Origin: Bacteroidota bacterium
Lineage (GTDB): Bacteria; Bacteroidota; Bacteroidia; Flavobacteriales; Flavobacteriaceae
Assembly: GCA_020161455.1 (NCBI GenBank)
Contig: JAIUNZ010000002.1
Location: forward strand, 256,220 to 320,219
Direction of reading: 5' to 3'
Length of the DNA stretch: 64,000 nucleotides
Both the position numbers and the translations under genes were made by a program. Under the pieces are notes generated by a model. That model searched no databases, was not told the DNA's origin, and saw nothing but the letters and a program-made list of their open reading frames with translations. Below are positions 1 to 8,441 of the stretch, one piece after another (the stretch's first letter is position 1; each line of letters opens with the position of its first letter).

Positions 1-2
1 AT

Positions 3-1280
3 AAGCTCTATTTTAGTTACAACATCGGAATATCAAATTGGCGTGAACTCAGCAAACCAAAGTACAATGATTTTTGGAGCCAAAACATCGACATTAAACA
101 ATTGGCCGCCGAAGAAGGAATGTTTAAAGGTGAAAGATACCGATATGTCGTTTTAAGAAAAACCGTTTTATATCCACAAAAATCAGGAAAACTCGAAATT
201 GAACCACTTTCACTCGATATTGACTGTCAAGTACCAACCAATAGAAGAAACTTTTGGGGACAGCCATTAATGACCGAAGATAGTAAAAGAGTTTCGGCAG
301 GAAGTAAAGTTATTACTGTAAAATCCTTGCCAAACGAAGGAAAACCATTAGATTTTGGCGATGCCGTTGGAAAATTTGATTTTAAAGTGACACCATCTAA
401 AACAACTTTAAAAAGTGGCGAGTCGCTCGATTTGACCGTAAAAGTGGTTGGAACTGGAAATTTAAAATTATTCAGTTTGCCAAAACCCGTTGTGCCATCA
501 TCAATAGAAATGTATGATCCAGAACACAACGAAAATGTTTCTACACCATTGTCTGGAATGACAGGAAGTATTAGTGACAAATATACCTTAATTCCACAAT
601 TTAAAGGAAATTATAAAATCAAACCATTGACTTTTAGTTACTTTGATTTGGATACTAAAAAATATAAAACCATCGAATCACCCGAAATTGTAATCAATGT
701 TCTTGATGGTCCAAATGATGCTATTGCGGGTTCTAATTCACCCAAAACTTCAGAAAAAAATACCATCGAAAAAACAAAATCTTTTGCCTACATCAAACAA
801 AAAACTACTTTGTCGCCAATGGAAGAAGATGATTTTCTAGGTTCAGGATTGTTTTATTCATTGGTGTTCTTACCTTTTTTAGCCATTCCATTAGTGGTTT
901 TAGTGAGAAAGAAAAAAGAAGCAATAGACAATGATGTTGTTGGAAATAAAATTAAAAAGTCAAGTGCTTTGGCAAAAAAATATTTATCGGAAGCCAAAAA
1001 ACAATTGAACAACAAAGAACCTTTTTATGTGGCATTGGAAAAATCATTGCATAATTTCTTGAAAGCCAAATTAAATATCGAAACATCAGAAATGAGTAAA
1101 GATAAAATTTCAGAAATTTTAGTTTCCAGAAAAGCGAATGTTGAAACCGTTTCACAATTTATAACATTGACTGAAAACTGCGAATTTGCTCGGTATGCAC
1201 CATCAACCAGTAGTTCCATTCAACAAGATTTTGACAAAGCAGTAACAATTTTGTCGGATTTAGAAAAACAGATTTCATAA
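3..1280 (+). CDS. batD: BatD family protein, 5' end cut by window edge
   Basis: The frame is open from the first bases of the window, so the gene begins upstream; a TTG at 102 in this frame is internal, not the start. BatD proteins are membrane-anchored, mostly periplasmic parts of the Bat (Bacteroides aerotolerance) complex. Visible here are the beta-rich BatD region with a conserved YNDFWSQNI stretch near the edge, an Ig-like segment (about residues 125-235 of the visible part), one membrane segment near DNA 838-912 (SGLFYSLVFLPFLAIPL) followed by basic residues, and a helical cytoplasmic tail. The stop codon is one base before the batE start, so the two are co-transcribed. The rest of the bat operon (batA/B/C, moxR) should lie upstream; this is family knowledge, not seen. 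Identity is fairly sure; biochemical function of the family is poorly defined. Confidence 0.85.
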   Translation, partial: KLYFSYNIGISNWRELSKPKYNDFWSQNIDIKQLAAEEGMFKGERYRYVVLRKTVLYPQKSGKLEIEPLSLDIDCQVPTNRRNFWGQPLMTEDSKRVSAGSKVITVKSLPNEGKPLDFGDAVGKFDFKVTPSKTTLKSGESLDLTVKVVGTGNLKLFSLPKPVVPSSIEMYDPEHNENVSTPLSGMTGSISDKYTLIPQFKGNYKIKPLTFSYFDLDTKKYKTIESPEIVINVLDGPNDAIAGSNSPKTSEKNTIEKTKSFAYIKQKTTLSPMEEDDFLGSGLFYSLVFLPFLAIPLVVLVRKKKEAIDNDVVGNKIKKSSALAKKYLSEAKKQLNNKEPFYVALEKSLHNFLKAKLNIETSEMSKDKISEILVSRKANVETVSQFITLTENCEFARYAPSTSSSIQQDFDKAVTILSDLEKQIS

Positions 1281-1281
1281 G

Positions 1282-2028
1282 ATGAAAAATATACTTTACA
1301 TCCTATTGATTTTTGCTCAAACACTTTGGGCACAATCCGATTTTGAAACGGGTAATGCTTTGTATGCTAAAGAAAAGTACACTGAAGCCGCTCAAAGCTA
1401 TGAAAACATCATAAACTCAGGAAAACAATCGGCGGAAGTCTATTTTAATCTGGGAAATTGCTACTACAAATTACACCAAGTTGCACCAGCGATTTACAAT
1501 TATGAAAAAGCATTATTGCTCAATCCAAACGATACTGAAATCAAAACCAATCTCGAATTTGCCCGAAAAATGACAATTGACGATATCAAAGTCATCCCAA
1601 AAGTAGGTTTTCATAAAATCATCGCCGATTTCACTTCAACATATCATTATGACACTTGGGCATGGATTGCGGTTGGATTATCATTCTTGTTTTTCGTGTT
1701 CTTTTTAGGATATTATTTTTCTGGAACGACAGTAAAAAAACGCTTATTTTTCTCTGGAATGTTTTTGGTTTTACTTGCAATTTCATTAAGCGTTTCCTCA
1801 GGAATTTATGAACGAGACCGAATGTTAAACGAAAAACCAGCCATTGTTTTTGCGGAAACTACTTCGTTGAAAAGTGAACCGAAAATTTCAGCAACAGATG
1901 CCGTTTTACTCCATGAAGGAACAAAAGTATTCATCATGGAAAGCATTGCTAACTGGAAAAAAGTACAATTAACAGATGAAACTACTGGTTGGATTGAAAG
2001 TGAAGCGATTAAGGAAGTGAAGAATTAA
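1282..2028 (+). CDS. batE: BatE: TPR and SH3-like membrane protein
   Basis: 248 aa. An N-terminal signal peptide (residues 1-18, ending WAQ) is followed by TPR repeats at about 20-95 (NALYAKEKYTEAAQSYE, then AEVYFNLGNCYYKL). Two membrane segments lie at about 124-145 and 153-172, and a C-terminal bacterial SH3-like domain at about 185-245 ends with GWIESEAIKEV. This order (TPR, two membrane helices, SH3) is typical of BatE in Bacteroidota, the last gene of the Bat operon. It starts one base after the batD stop and its last four bases overlap the end of the convergent cvpA gene. It is probably a scaffold in the Bat complex on the periplasmic face; that role is inferred from the domains. Confidence 0.85.
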   Translation: MKNILYILLIFAQTLWAQSDFETGNALYAKEKYTEAAQSYENIINSGKQSAEVYFNLGNCYYKLHQVAPAIYNYEKALLLNPNDTEIKTNLEFARKMTIDDIKVIPKVGFHKIIADFTSTYHYDTWAWIAVGLSFLFFVFFLGYYFSGTTVKKRLFFSGMFLVLLAISLSVSSGIYERDRMLNEKPAIVFAETTSLKSEPKISATDAVLLHEGTKVFIMESIANWKKVQLTDETTGWIESEAIKEVKN

Positions 2029-2528
2029 TTTTCTTCTTTAACATTCTCTTTCAAATCATTAAACCAATTCGTCAACACTGGTAATAAAACTTCGGATGTT
2101 TTCATAACTGGATTGAAAAAAATGGAGCTTTCCTGAGTTTCCTTGGAAATAATAGCATTATCAATATTCACTTTTTGGAATAAACTCAAAACAATTCCTA
2201 ACAAGATTGCGGTTTTTAAAACGGCGAAAACAGCACCACCAAGCATATTCAACCAACCTAGAAACACAAAGTTAGCGATTTTTGAAAATAGTTTGGCTAA
2301 CAAATGAATCCCAACTACGACAGCAATTAGCGTAATGATAAAGGCAAAAACTTTCGCCGATTTTGAATCGCCAATAAAACCTCCAACCAAGTAAGAGAAT
2401 TTTACCGCTAAATATATTCCAACGAAAAAAGAAAGCAAGGATGCCAATTCCACAAACAACCCATTTTTAATTCCACGAATTAGTCCAAAAATTAACAATC
2501 CGCCAAGAATAATGTCAATATAGCTCAT
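2025..2528 (-). CDS. cvpA: CvpA family membrane protein
   Basis: 167 aa with four predicted membrane segments (about residues 5-22, 28-50, 60-82 and 98-120) and a short hydrophilic tail. It opens with the family pattern YIDIILGGLLIFGLIRGIKNG. CvpA was named for colicin V production in E. coli; in other bacteria it is linked to envelope homeostasis. It converges on batE with a four-base overlap at the stop codons, so there is no room for a terminator between them. Family assignment is firm; no specific role can be read from the context. Confidence 0.85.
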   Translation of the reverse strand: MSYIDIILGGLLIFGLIRGIKNGLFVELASLLSFFVGIYLAVKFSYLVGGFIGDSKSAKVFAFIITLIAVVVGIHLLAKLFSKIANFVFLGWLNMLGGAVFAVLKTAILLGIVLSLFQKVNIDNAIISKETQESSIFFNPVMKTSEVLLPVLTNWFNDLKENVKEEN

Positions 2529-2573
2529 TTTTTAAATCTAAAATTCAAAACAAAGATAAAAGAGTTTTAGTAG

Positions 2574-2581
2574 TATATTTG
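2574..2581 (+). promoter_or_regulatory. Flavobacterial -7 element TATATTTG
   Basis: TATATTTG matches the Bacteroidota -7 consensus TAnnTTTG, about 60 bases before the start at 2642. No matching -33 TTG is seen at the usual distance. Confidence 0.45.
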
Positions 2582-2641
2582 CAAAAATTAATACGATTTT
2601 GTTCAAAAATCTAAAATCGTTATTCTTTAATCAAAAATCAT

Positions 2642-2998
2642 ATGTCAAGAGATATAGAATTAAAAAACCGCTGGGATAAAGTTGTAGAAATCCTTTCCAA
2701 TCAGTTTGCTGATGGCGATTTATTGGATTTAGATGCCATCATTTATCTAATTGGCGTACAAGAATTAGGTCAATTCAAGCGTGTTTTTGCCAAAGATGAA
2801 AAAGTAAACCTAATGCATATTGGCATTTGTCGTTTGCTTGAACCTTATGGTTTTTATGAATTCAATTTTACCGATAAAGAAGGTTGGCCACACTATAAAA
2901 TCAAAGAAGAATTGCCGCCATTAAAAGCCGGAGAACAATCCATTTTAATGAAAGAAGCCATAGTAAATTATTTTATAGAAAAAGAAGTGATTGAGTAG
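2642..2998 (+). CDS. Conserved hypothetical protein, 118 aa, upstream of pheS
   Basis: A soluble, mostly helical protein of 118 aa without signal peptide or membrane segment. It carries acidic patches and a conserved-looking centre (DAIIYLIGVQELGQFKRVFAKDEKVNLMH) ending in an aromatic stretch (GFYEFNFTDKEGWPHYK). I recognise it only as a type of small protein seen beside pheS in Flavobacterium-like genomes; no domain name or function can be assigned. A TAnnTTTG element lies about 60 bases upstream, and the gap to pheS is 108 bases with its own promoter-like element, so it may be a separate unit. Confidence 0.75.
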   Translation: MSRDIELKNRWDKVVEILSNQFADGDLLDLDAIIYLIGVQELGQFKRVFAKDEKVNLMHIGICRLLEPYGFYEFNFTDKEGWPHYKIKEELPPLKAGEQSILMKEAIVNYFIEKEVIE

Positions 2999-3080
2999 CG
3001 ATTGAAGATATTTGATTTTAGATTCGGGTTCATTCTGCGAAAAACTTCCAACTTCTAACTTCTAACTTCCAACTTTTCCC

Positions 3081-3088
3081 TAAATTTG
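3081..3088 (+). promoter_or_regulatory. -7 element TAAATTTG upstream of pheS
   Basis: TAAATTTG fits TAnnTTTG and ends 18 bases before the pheS ATG. It directly follows short direct repeats of AACTTCTAACTTCC type (about 3046-3076). No clear -33 TTG. Confidence 0.5.
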
Positions 3089-3106
3089 CACCTTTACAAA
3101 AAGACG

Positions 3107-4126
3107 ATGATAGACAAGATTAAAGAACATATCGAAGAAGCTAAAGCATTCAATGAAAAAAACAAAGAAGCTTTAGAACAATTTCGTATCAAATATTTGG
3201 GAAGTAAAGGTTTGTTGAAAGAACTTTTTACAGAATTCAAAAATATTCCAAACGACCAAAAGAAAGACTTCGGACAAGTCATCAACACATTGAAAGCCGT
3301 TGCCGAAGAAAAAGTAAAAACCATTCAGGAAGAATTGGAAAGTAAAGAAGAAGTGAAAGGTTTTTATGGCGATTTGTCTCGTCCTGGCGAACCGTTGACT
3401 ATTGGTTCTCGTCATCCGATTTCGTTAGTAAAAAATCAAATTATTGATATTTTTTCTACCATTGGTTTTAATGTTTCAGAAGGTCCAGAAATTGAAGACG
3501 ATTGGCATAATTTTACGGCATTAAACTTACCAGAATATCATCCGGCAAGAGATATGCAAGATACTTTTTTCATCCAAACGAATCCTGATGTATTGCTAAG
3601 GACACATACATCATCAGTTCAGGTGCGTTATATGGAAAACAACAAGCCGCCAATTCGAACGATTTCTCCAGGAAGAGTTTTTAGAAACGAAGCGGTTTCT
3701 TCGCGTTCTCACTGTATTTTTCATCAAGTGGAAGGTTTGTATATTGACAAAGATGTTTCGTTTGCCGATTTGAAGCAAACACTTTTATATTTCACCAAAG
3801 AAATGTTCGGAAAGTCAAAAATCCGTTTAAGACCTAGTTATTTCCCGTTTACAGAACCAAGTGCTGAAGTAGATATCTATTGGGGTTTAAAAACCGAAAC
3901 CGATTATCGTATTACCAAAGGAACTGGTTGGTTGGAAATTATGGGTTGTGGCATGGTTGATCCAAATGTTTTAAAAAATTGTGGCATCAATCCTGATGAA
4001 TATACTGGTTTTGCTTTTGGAATGGGAATCGAACGTATTGCCATGTTATTGTACCAAATTGGCGATATCCGTATGTTTTATGAAAACGATGTGCGCTTCT
4101 TAGAGCAATTTAAATCCAGTATTTAA
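3107..4126 (+). CDS. pheS: Phenylalanine--tRNA ligase alpha subunit
   Basis: Charges tRNA-Phe as part of an alpha2-beta2 enzyme with PheT, in the cytoplasm. With the ATG at 3107 the protein is 339 aa, the usual length. An in-frame TTG at 3086 lies inside the promoter-like element and was not chosen. The N-terminal coiled coil (about 1-85) is followed by the class II synthetase core: motif 2 region around [23 protein letters not shown] and the C-terminal motif 3 [28 protein letters not shown]. pheT is not in the window, so the two subunits are encoded apart, as is common in Bacteroidota. Confidence 0.97.
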   Translation: MIDKIKEHIEEAKAFNEKNKEALEQFRIKYLGSKGLLKELFTEFKNIPNDQKKDFGQVINTLKAVAEEKVKTIQEELESKEEVKGFYGDLSRPGEPLTIGSRHPISLVKNQIIDIFSTIGFNVSEGPEIEDDWHNFTALNLPEYHPARDMQDTFFIQTNPDVLLRTHTSSVQVRYMENNKPPIRTISPGRVFRNEAVSSRSHCIFHQVEGLYIDKDVSFADLKQTLLYFTKEMFGKSKIRLRPSYFPFTEPSAEVDIYWGLKTETDYRITKGTGWLEIMGCGMVDPNVLKNCGINPDEYTGFAFGMGIERIAMLLYQIGDIRMFYENDVRFLEQFKSSI

Positions 4127-4201
4127 AAACTAAAGATAAAAGACTGATAGACAAAAGACAGCGTCTGTTAGTCTATTTTCTATAAATCTAACATCTTAAA
4201 A

Positions 4202-4609
4202 ATGAAAAAAGACATCCATATTCCAATTGTAGAAAATGTTTTTCTTGCTGCCGTTCAAGAATGGAGCGACGACTTTATGGAAAAAGTTTGGTATGTCTAT
4301 CTAGTTAACGATTCTGACTTCGATTTAGATAGCGTAATGGTCGTTTCTAAAGCTTTTGGCACAGTTGACGGAGAAATGAAACAAACATCGTTCTTGCGTC
4401 ACGCATTTACTCAAATTCCAAAAGTTTCAGTTGCCAAAATAGAGATGATTGAAAAAAGTGTATTGCGTTTAAATAATGAATTTATGGTAACTTATTTCAT
4501 TGGAAATACTTTGTACGATAAAAAATTTATTTTCAAAGCACAATCTATTTCACCTGATTATGTTGAAGAAGTGCCGATATTGTTTGTTGATGGTGTTATT
4601 GTAAGGTAA
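4202..4609 (+). CDS. Conserved hypothetical protein, 135 aa, downstream of pheS
   Basis: A 135-aa soluble protein without signal peptide. The sequence alternates beta-like stretches (KVWYVYLVNDSDFDLDSVMVVSKAFG; KVSVAKIEMIEKSVLRLNNEFMVTYFIGN) and ends VPILFVDGVIVR. No motif that names a family is visible. It follows pheS by 75 bases on the same strand and ends immediately before the convergent OmpA gene, so it may belong to the pheS transcript. It looks like a conserved lineage protein rather than a spurious reading frame: length, composition and codon use match the neighbours. Confidence 0.75.
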   Translation: MKKDIHIPIVENVFLAAVQEWSDDFMEKVWYVYLVNDSDFDLDSVMVVSKAFGTVDGEMKQTSFLRHAFTQIPKVSVAKIEMIEKSVLRLNNEFMVTYFIGNTLYDKKFIFKAQSISPDYVEEVPILFVDGVIVR

Positions 4610-6481
4610 TTATTTTTTGACAATCAAAAATTCTGAACGTCTATTTTGAGCATGTTGTTCGTCAGTACATTTTTTTCCACAATTGATTTTTGGTTCGGTT
4701 GCTCCAAATCCTTTTCCTGAGATTCGTTCTTTTTCAATTCCTTTTGAAATAACATATTGTACAGTAGCTTGTGCGCGTTGTTCAGAAAGTGTTAAATTGT
4801 AATCATCTTTTCCTTTTGAATCGGTATGCGATTTTACAAAGATTACCATCTCAGGATATTTTTTCAAGACGTTTACTAATTTATCTAGTTCTTTTGCGCC
4901 TTGAGCTGTGATATTGCTTTTATCAAAATCAAAATAAATCGATTTCAAAATCACTTCTTTTTCGGTAATAATCACTTCTTCTGGAGCCAATTGAACTTTT
5001 GTAGTAGTTTCTTTTTCGTTACTTTTTTCTAAAATAACTGTGGCTGTTTCATATCCTTCTGCCGAAATTTGAAGCTGATAAAAAACATCACATTCAACAT
5101 TGTATTCAACAATGCCTTTTGTATTTGTTTTTTGAGTTTCGATACTATTTCCTTTATTGTCAATAATAGTTACTTCAGCGTTTGAAATAATTTCTCCCGT
5201 TTTCTTATTGGTTACGATAATGATGGCGTTCGTTTTACAAATTGGTGTAGCCGAAAAAACTGCATCAAATCCGTTTCTATTTGAAGAAAAGAAACCGATA
5301 TTAGCTTTTTTATTGAATGAAAACGAAAAATCATCTTTCTCGCTATTGACTGGTTTTCCAATATTTACGGCGTCTTCATTGGTTTTCAAATCTATTTTAT
5401 AAACATCCAAACCGCCAAAACCTTGTCGTCCCATCGAACCAAAATACAATACTTCATCAGCAGTTATAAAAGGGAAATTTTCTTTTCCGGCAGTATTTAC
5501 TTTTGAACCTAAATTTTCAGGTTTTCCATATCCATTATCAGATATTGAAATTTTCCAAATATCCGTTTGTCCAATTCCACCTGGCATATCAGAAGCAAAA
5601 TATAATGTTCTTCCATCTTCGCTCAAACTGGGATGTGTTACCGAATAACTCACGCTATTAATGGGTAATGCTTCAATGTTAGACCATTTATCGCCTACTT
5701 TTGTCGCTTTATAAATTCCTTGTTGACCCACTTTTAATGTGCCTGTTTTGTCTTTTTGATAACTTCCTTCGCTTAAACCATCACGTGCAAAAAACATTGT
5801 TTTTCCATCGCTACTGATAGCCACCGGACCATCATGATACGGCGTATTTAATTCACTTACTGCTTTTGCTTCCAAAAACTTACCGTTAGTGTTTCGTTGT
5901 GCTTTATAAATATCTAAATAAGGTTGATCTGTAGATTTATCTGTTCTTTTAGAACTTTTTGTACTCGTAAAATAAAGTTCGTTATCATTGGTCAAAACAG
6001 CTCCAAATGAACTTTGATTTTTATAACTAATTGTAGTTTCTGCTACATCAAACATTTTAGTTTGATTGCTTAAACTGGGAATGTAATTTGGGTTTTCTTT
6101 GTATTCTTTTGCTCTACTATCACTAGGAAGTAATTTTGAAAAGACATCCATTTGACTATTGGCTTCTTTATATTTTCCTAAAGATTTTAAGGTTTGAGCA
6201 TAACGAAAAAACACTTCGGCGTCTACTTTTTTTCCTTCGACTGCTTTTGCATACCATTTTGCTGCTTCTTCTGGATTGAAAATGTTGTAATAACTATCGC
6301 CTAGTTTTGCATAAACATAACTCGTGGCATTTTTAGTATCCGCTAATTTCAAGTATTCTTCTATAGCACCAACATATTGGTAAGTTTCAAAAAGAACATC
6401 CGCTTTTGCCGTGTTTTTATCTTGTGCAAAATTGGTTTGAGAAACTAAAAAAACACAAACGATAGTAATTATTTTATTCAT
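4610..6481 (-). CDS. TPR / PD40 propeller / OmpA outer-membrane protein, PorE-like
   Basis: 623 aa, exported (signal peptide at 1-19, VSQTNFAQ). Domain order: TPR-like helices (about 22-125), WD40-like PD40 beta-propeller repeats (about 150-415, for example DGKTMFFARDGLSE and EDGRTLYFASDMPGG), a carboxypeptidase-regulatory-like beta-sandwich (about 420-495), and a C-terminal OmpA peptidoglycan-binding domain (about 510-623, SHTDSKGKDDYNLTLSEQRA). This is the architecture of PorE of the type IX secretion system and of the many paralogues that partner PorP/SprF-like proteins. No porP-like gene is adjacent, which favours either true PorE or a lone envelope anchor; the sequence alone cannot decide. 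Confidence 0.8.
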   Translation of the reverse strand: MNKIITIVCVFLVSQTNFAQDKNTAKADVLFETYQYVGAIEEYLKLADTKNATSYVYAKLGDSYYNIFNPEEAAKWYAKAVEGKKVDAEVFFRYAQTLKSLGKYKEANSQMDVFSKLLPSDSRAKEYKENPNYIPSLSNQTKMFDVAETTISYKNQSSFGAVLTNDNELYFTSTKSSKRTDKSTDQPYLDIYKAQRNTNGKFLEAKAVSELNTPYHDGPVAISSDGKTMFFARDGLSEGSYQKDKTGTLKVGQQGIYKATKVGDKWSNIEALPINSVSYSVTHPSLSEDGRTLYFASDMPGGIGQTDIWKISISDNGYGKPENLGSKVNTAGKENFPFITADEVLYFGSMGRQGFGGLDVYKIDLKTNEDAVNIGKPVNSEKDDFSFSFNKKANIGFFSSNRNGFDAVFSATPICKTNAIIIVTNKKTGEIISNAEVTIIDNKGNSIETQKTNTKGIVEYNVECDVFYQLQISAEGYETATVILEKSNEKETTTKVQLAPEEVIITEKEVILKSIYFDFDKSNITAQGAKELDKLVNVLKKYPEMVIFVKSHTDSKGKDDYNLTLSEQRAQATVQYVISKGIEKERISGKGFGATEPKINCGKKCTDEQHAQNRRSEFLIVKK

Positions 6482-6492
6482 TGTTTTAGATT

Positions 6493-7488
6493 TTAATCCA
6501 ATTTATCCGTTAATTTTTTGAAAGTGGCTCTGGCATCTTTTCCTTCATACAAAACTTCATAAACAGCATCAATAATTGGCGTTTCGGCTTTGTATTCTTG
6601 GTTCAACTTATAAGCACTTTTAACAGCATAATATCCTTCGGCTACCATGCTCATTTCCATCATGGCTGATTTTACTGTATATCCTTTTCCAATCATGTTT
6701 CCGAACATTCTATTTCTTGAAAAAACCGAATATCCCGTAACTAATAAATCGCCTAAGTAAGCCGAATTATTAATGTTGCGCTTCATTTTATGCACTTTTT
6801 TGATAAATTTTTTCATTTCGCGAATGGCATTACTCATAATCACCGACTGAAAATTATCACCATAACCCAAACCATGTGCAATACCAGCAGCAATAGCATA
6901 TATGTTTTTCAACATAGCCGCATATTCTGTTCCAATAATATCGTCTGAAATTTTAGTTTTTATATAATTACTTGCTAAAGTATTTGCTACAACTTTGGCT
7001 TTAGCTGAATCTCCACAAGCAATTGTCAAGTACGAAAGACGTTCAAGTGCTACTTCTTCTGCATGACATGGTCCAGTAATTACACCTATGTTTTCAAGTG
7101 GAATATCATATTTTTGATTGAAATGTTCACCAACAATCAAGAAGGTTTCTGGCACAATTCCTTTAATTGCCGAAAAAATGACTTTGCCCTTTAAGCTCTC
7201 TGTTAACTTAGCCAATTCTGCACTTAAAAATGCCGAAGGAATTGCAAAAATTATATAATCTGCATAAGCAACGGCTTCATTAATATCAGAAGTTAGCTTT
7301 AATTTCTTGGTATCAAACTCTACCGAACTTAAATAATTAGGATTATGTTTTTGTGTTTTTATATGATCAATTGATGCTTCATTTCGCATATACCAAGTAA
7401 TCTCGGGTAAATTTACACAAAGCATTTTTGCGATTGCTGTAGCCCAGCTGCCACCACCGATAACTGCAAATTTTGGATTTTGATTCAT
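6493..7488 (-). CDS. gpsA: Glycerol-3-phosphate dehydrogenase [NAD(P)+]
   Basis: Reduces dihydroxyacetone phosphate to sn-glycerol 3-phosphate, the head group for phospholipid synthesis, in the cytoplasm. 331 aa, the normal length. The N-terminal Rossmann fold begins FAVIGGGSWATAIAKML (about 8-24); a second conserved block, GVITGPCHAEEVA (around 135-148), and the catalytic region AAMLKNIYAIAAGIAHGLGYGDNFQSVIMSNAIREM (around 190-225) are intact. It lies just upstream, on the same strand, of the OmpA-type gene (11-base gap), so the two may share a transcript. Confidence 0.96.
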   Translation of the reverse strand: MNQNPKFAVIGGGSWATAIAKMLCVNLPEITWYMRNEASIDHIKTQKHNPNYLSSVEFDTKKLKLTSDINEAVAYADYIIFAIPSAFLSAELAKLTESLKGKVIFSAIKGIVPETFLIVGEHFNQKYDIPLENIGVITGPCHAEEVALERLSYLTIACGDSAKAKVVANTLASNYIKTKISDDIIGTEYAAMLKNIYAIAAGIAHGLGYGDNFQSVIMSNAIREMKKFIKKVHKMKRNINNSAYLGDLLVTGYSVFSRNRMFGNMIGKGYTVKSAMMEMSMVAEGYYAVKSAYKLNQEYKAETPIIDAVYEVLYEGKDARATFKKLTDKLD

Positions 7489-7625
7489 TTTGGTTTCGTT
7501 TAAAATACCAAAAATAGGCTTTTTAAAAAATATCTAAAGATAGTTTGATGATAATCTAAATACGACACTACAAAAATTAACTTATTTTTATGATTTCCAA
7601 TACAATAAAAAAGGAATTTTTGCGT

Positions 7626-7721
7626 TTTTATAGAAACATTATTTATTTTTAAGTAAGTTTTACAAAAGATTTGGGGGAAAAGCCATTCAAGAAATATTTT
7701 CATGAGTGGCTTTTTTATTTT
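7626..7721 (+). ncRNA. Possible small RNA, diverged third copy of the 33.7-33.9 kb family
   Basis: This gap between nadD and gpsA carries GATTTGGGGGAAA directly before a hairpin and T-run, the same layout as the two units at 33681-33960. Upstream of that block it also reads TTTTGCG...ATAG...TAAGTAAGTTTTAC, aligning loosely with the copies' TTTGCGG..CCATAG..GGTTAAGTTTAT. Start is a guess; the promoter element (AATTTTTG) departs from consensus at one base. A 67-codon minus-strand frame crosses it but is not convincing. Confidence 0.35.
7678..7721 (+). terminator. Intrinsic terminator on plus strand
   Basis: AAAAGCCATTCA (7678-7689) pairs with TGAGTGGCTTTT (7703-7714), 12 pairs with one G-U, followed by TTATTTTA. 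No protein gene on the plus strand feeds it, which is why an RNA gene is suspected here. Confidence 0.6.
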
Positions 7722-7761
7722 AAGAGATGGCTAATTGATTTGCAAAAAGTTTCTAATTATT

Positions 7762-8343
7762 TTACTTCGTATAAAACAGATTATGGTCTAAATAGTCCCA
7801 AACTTTTTGTGGCAACATTGGCGAAACATTCTTTTTGTTTTTAATGTTTTCCCGAATAAAAGTGGATGAAATTTCAATCACTGGTGCTCCAACTCGATGA
7901 ATCTTTTCATGATTAACAAATTGCTCATCTATTTCTCCTGAATTCATTCGTGGATACACAAAAATATGATGATGTTGCAAGATGTATTCGTAGTTCTTCC
8001 ATTTGTGAAGCGAATTCAAATTGTCTTCACCCATAATTAAAGAAAACTCATTTTCAGGATATTTTTCCAATAAATGAGCTAAAGTGTTTACTGTATAATT
8101 GGGCTGAGGCATTTTAAATTCTATATCAGACGGTTTAATTTTTACAAAATCTTCTGTTGCCAAATGCACCATGTGCAAACGCTGATAGTCGTCTAAAAGT
8201 GTATTCTTTTTTTTGTGTGGATTGTGCGGTGTTACAACCATCCAAATTTGATCCAAATCAGAATGTTCCGCCATATGATTGGCTATGATTAAATGTCCAA
8301 CATGAATTGGGTTAAACGTTCCGAAATAGAGTCCGATTTTCAT
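7762..8343 (-). CDS. nadD: Nicotinate-nucleotide adenylyltransferase
   Basis: Transfers AMP from ATP to nicotinate mononucleotide to make deamido-NAD in NAD synthesis. 193 aa, normal length. The nucleotidyltransferase signature GLYFGTFNPIHVGHL is at residues 4-18, and the C-terminal ISSTFIRENIKNKK block (about 159-172) is present. Gene order on the minus strand is yicC, gmk, a four-helix-bundle gene, nadD; yicC-gmk-nadD is a common order in Flavobacteriia, so nadD probably belongs to that operon with an insertion in between. Confidence 0.96.
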   Translation of the reverse strand: MKIGLYFGTFNPIHVGHLIIANHMAEHSDLDQIWMVVTPHNPHKKKNTLLDDYQRLHMVHLATEDFVKIKPSDIEFKMPQPNYTVNTLAHLLEKYPENEFSLIMGEDNLNSLHKWKNYEYILQHHHIFVYPRMNSGEIDEQFVNHEKIHRVGAPVIEISSTFIRENIKNKKNVSPMLPQKVWDYLDHNLFYTK

Positions 8344-8348
8344 TGTTT

Positions 8349-8407
8349 TAGTACTTAGTTTTTAAATATATAGTCCATAGTTCTTTAGTACATAGTACTT
8401 AGTTTTG
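8349..8407. repeat. TAGTAC-rich repeat, left side of four-helix gene
   Basis: Contains TTTAGTACTTAGTTTT at 8348-8363 and TTTAGTACATAGTACTTAGTTTT-like sequence at 8384-8407, matching the words that build the tandem array at 8861-9042 on the other side of the 8442-8807 gene. Confidence 0.6.
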
Positions 8408-8441
8408 TAAGTATATAGTTTTTATTAAATAGTTAACAAAT

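Noticed and set aside
3046-3076. Short direct repeats AACTTCTAACTTCC before pheS
   Set aside because: Too short and degenerate to be a CRISPR or a defined element; likely slippage.
4140-4200. Imperfect hairpin after pheS (TAGAC...GTCTA with inner ACAG/CTGT)
   Set aside because: Interrupted stem and poor T-run; too weak to call a terminator.
7500-7703. 67-codon minus-strand open frame in the nadD-gpsA gap
   Set aside because: Low-complexity AT-rich translation, no family pattern, and it overlaps a plus-strand terminator and the RNA-like unit.
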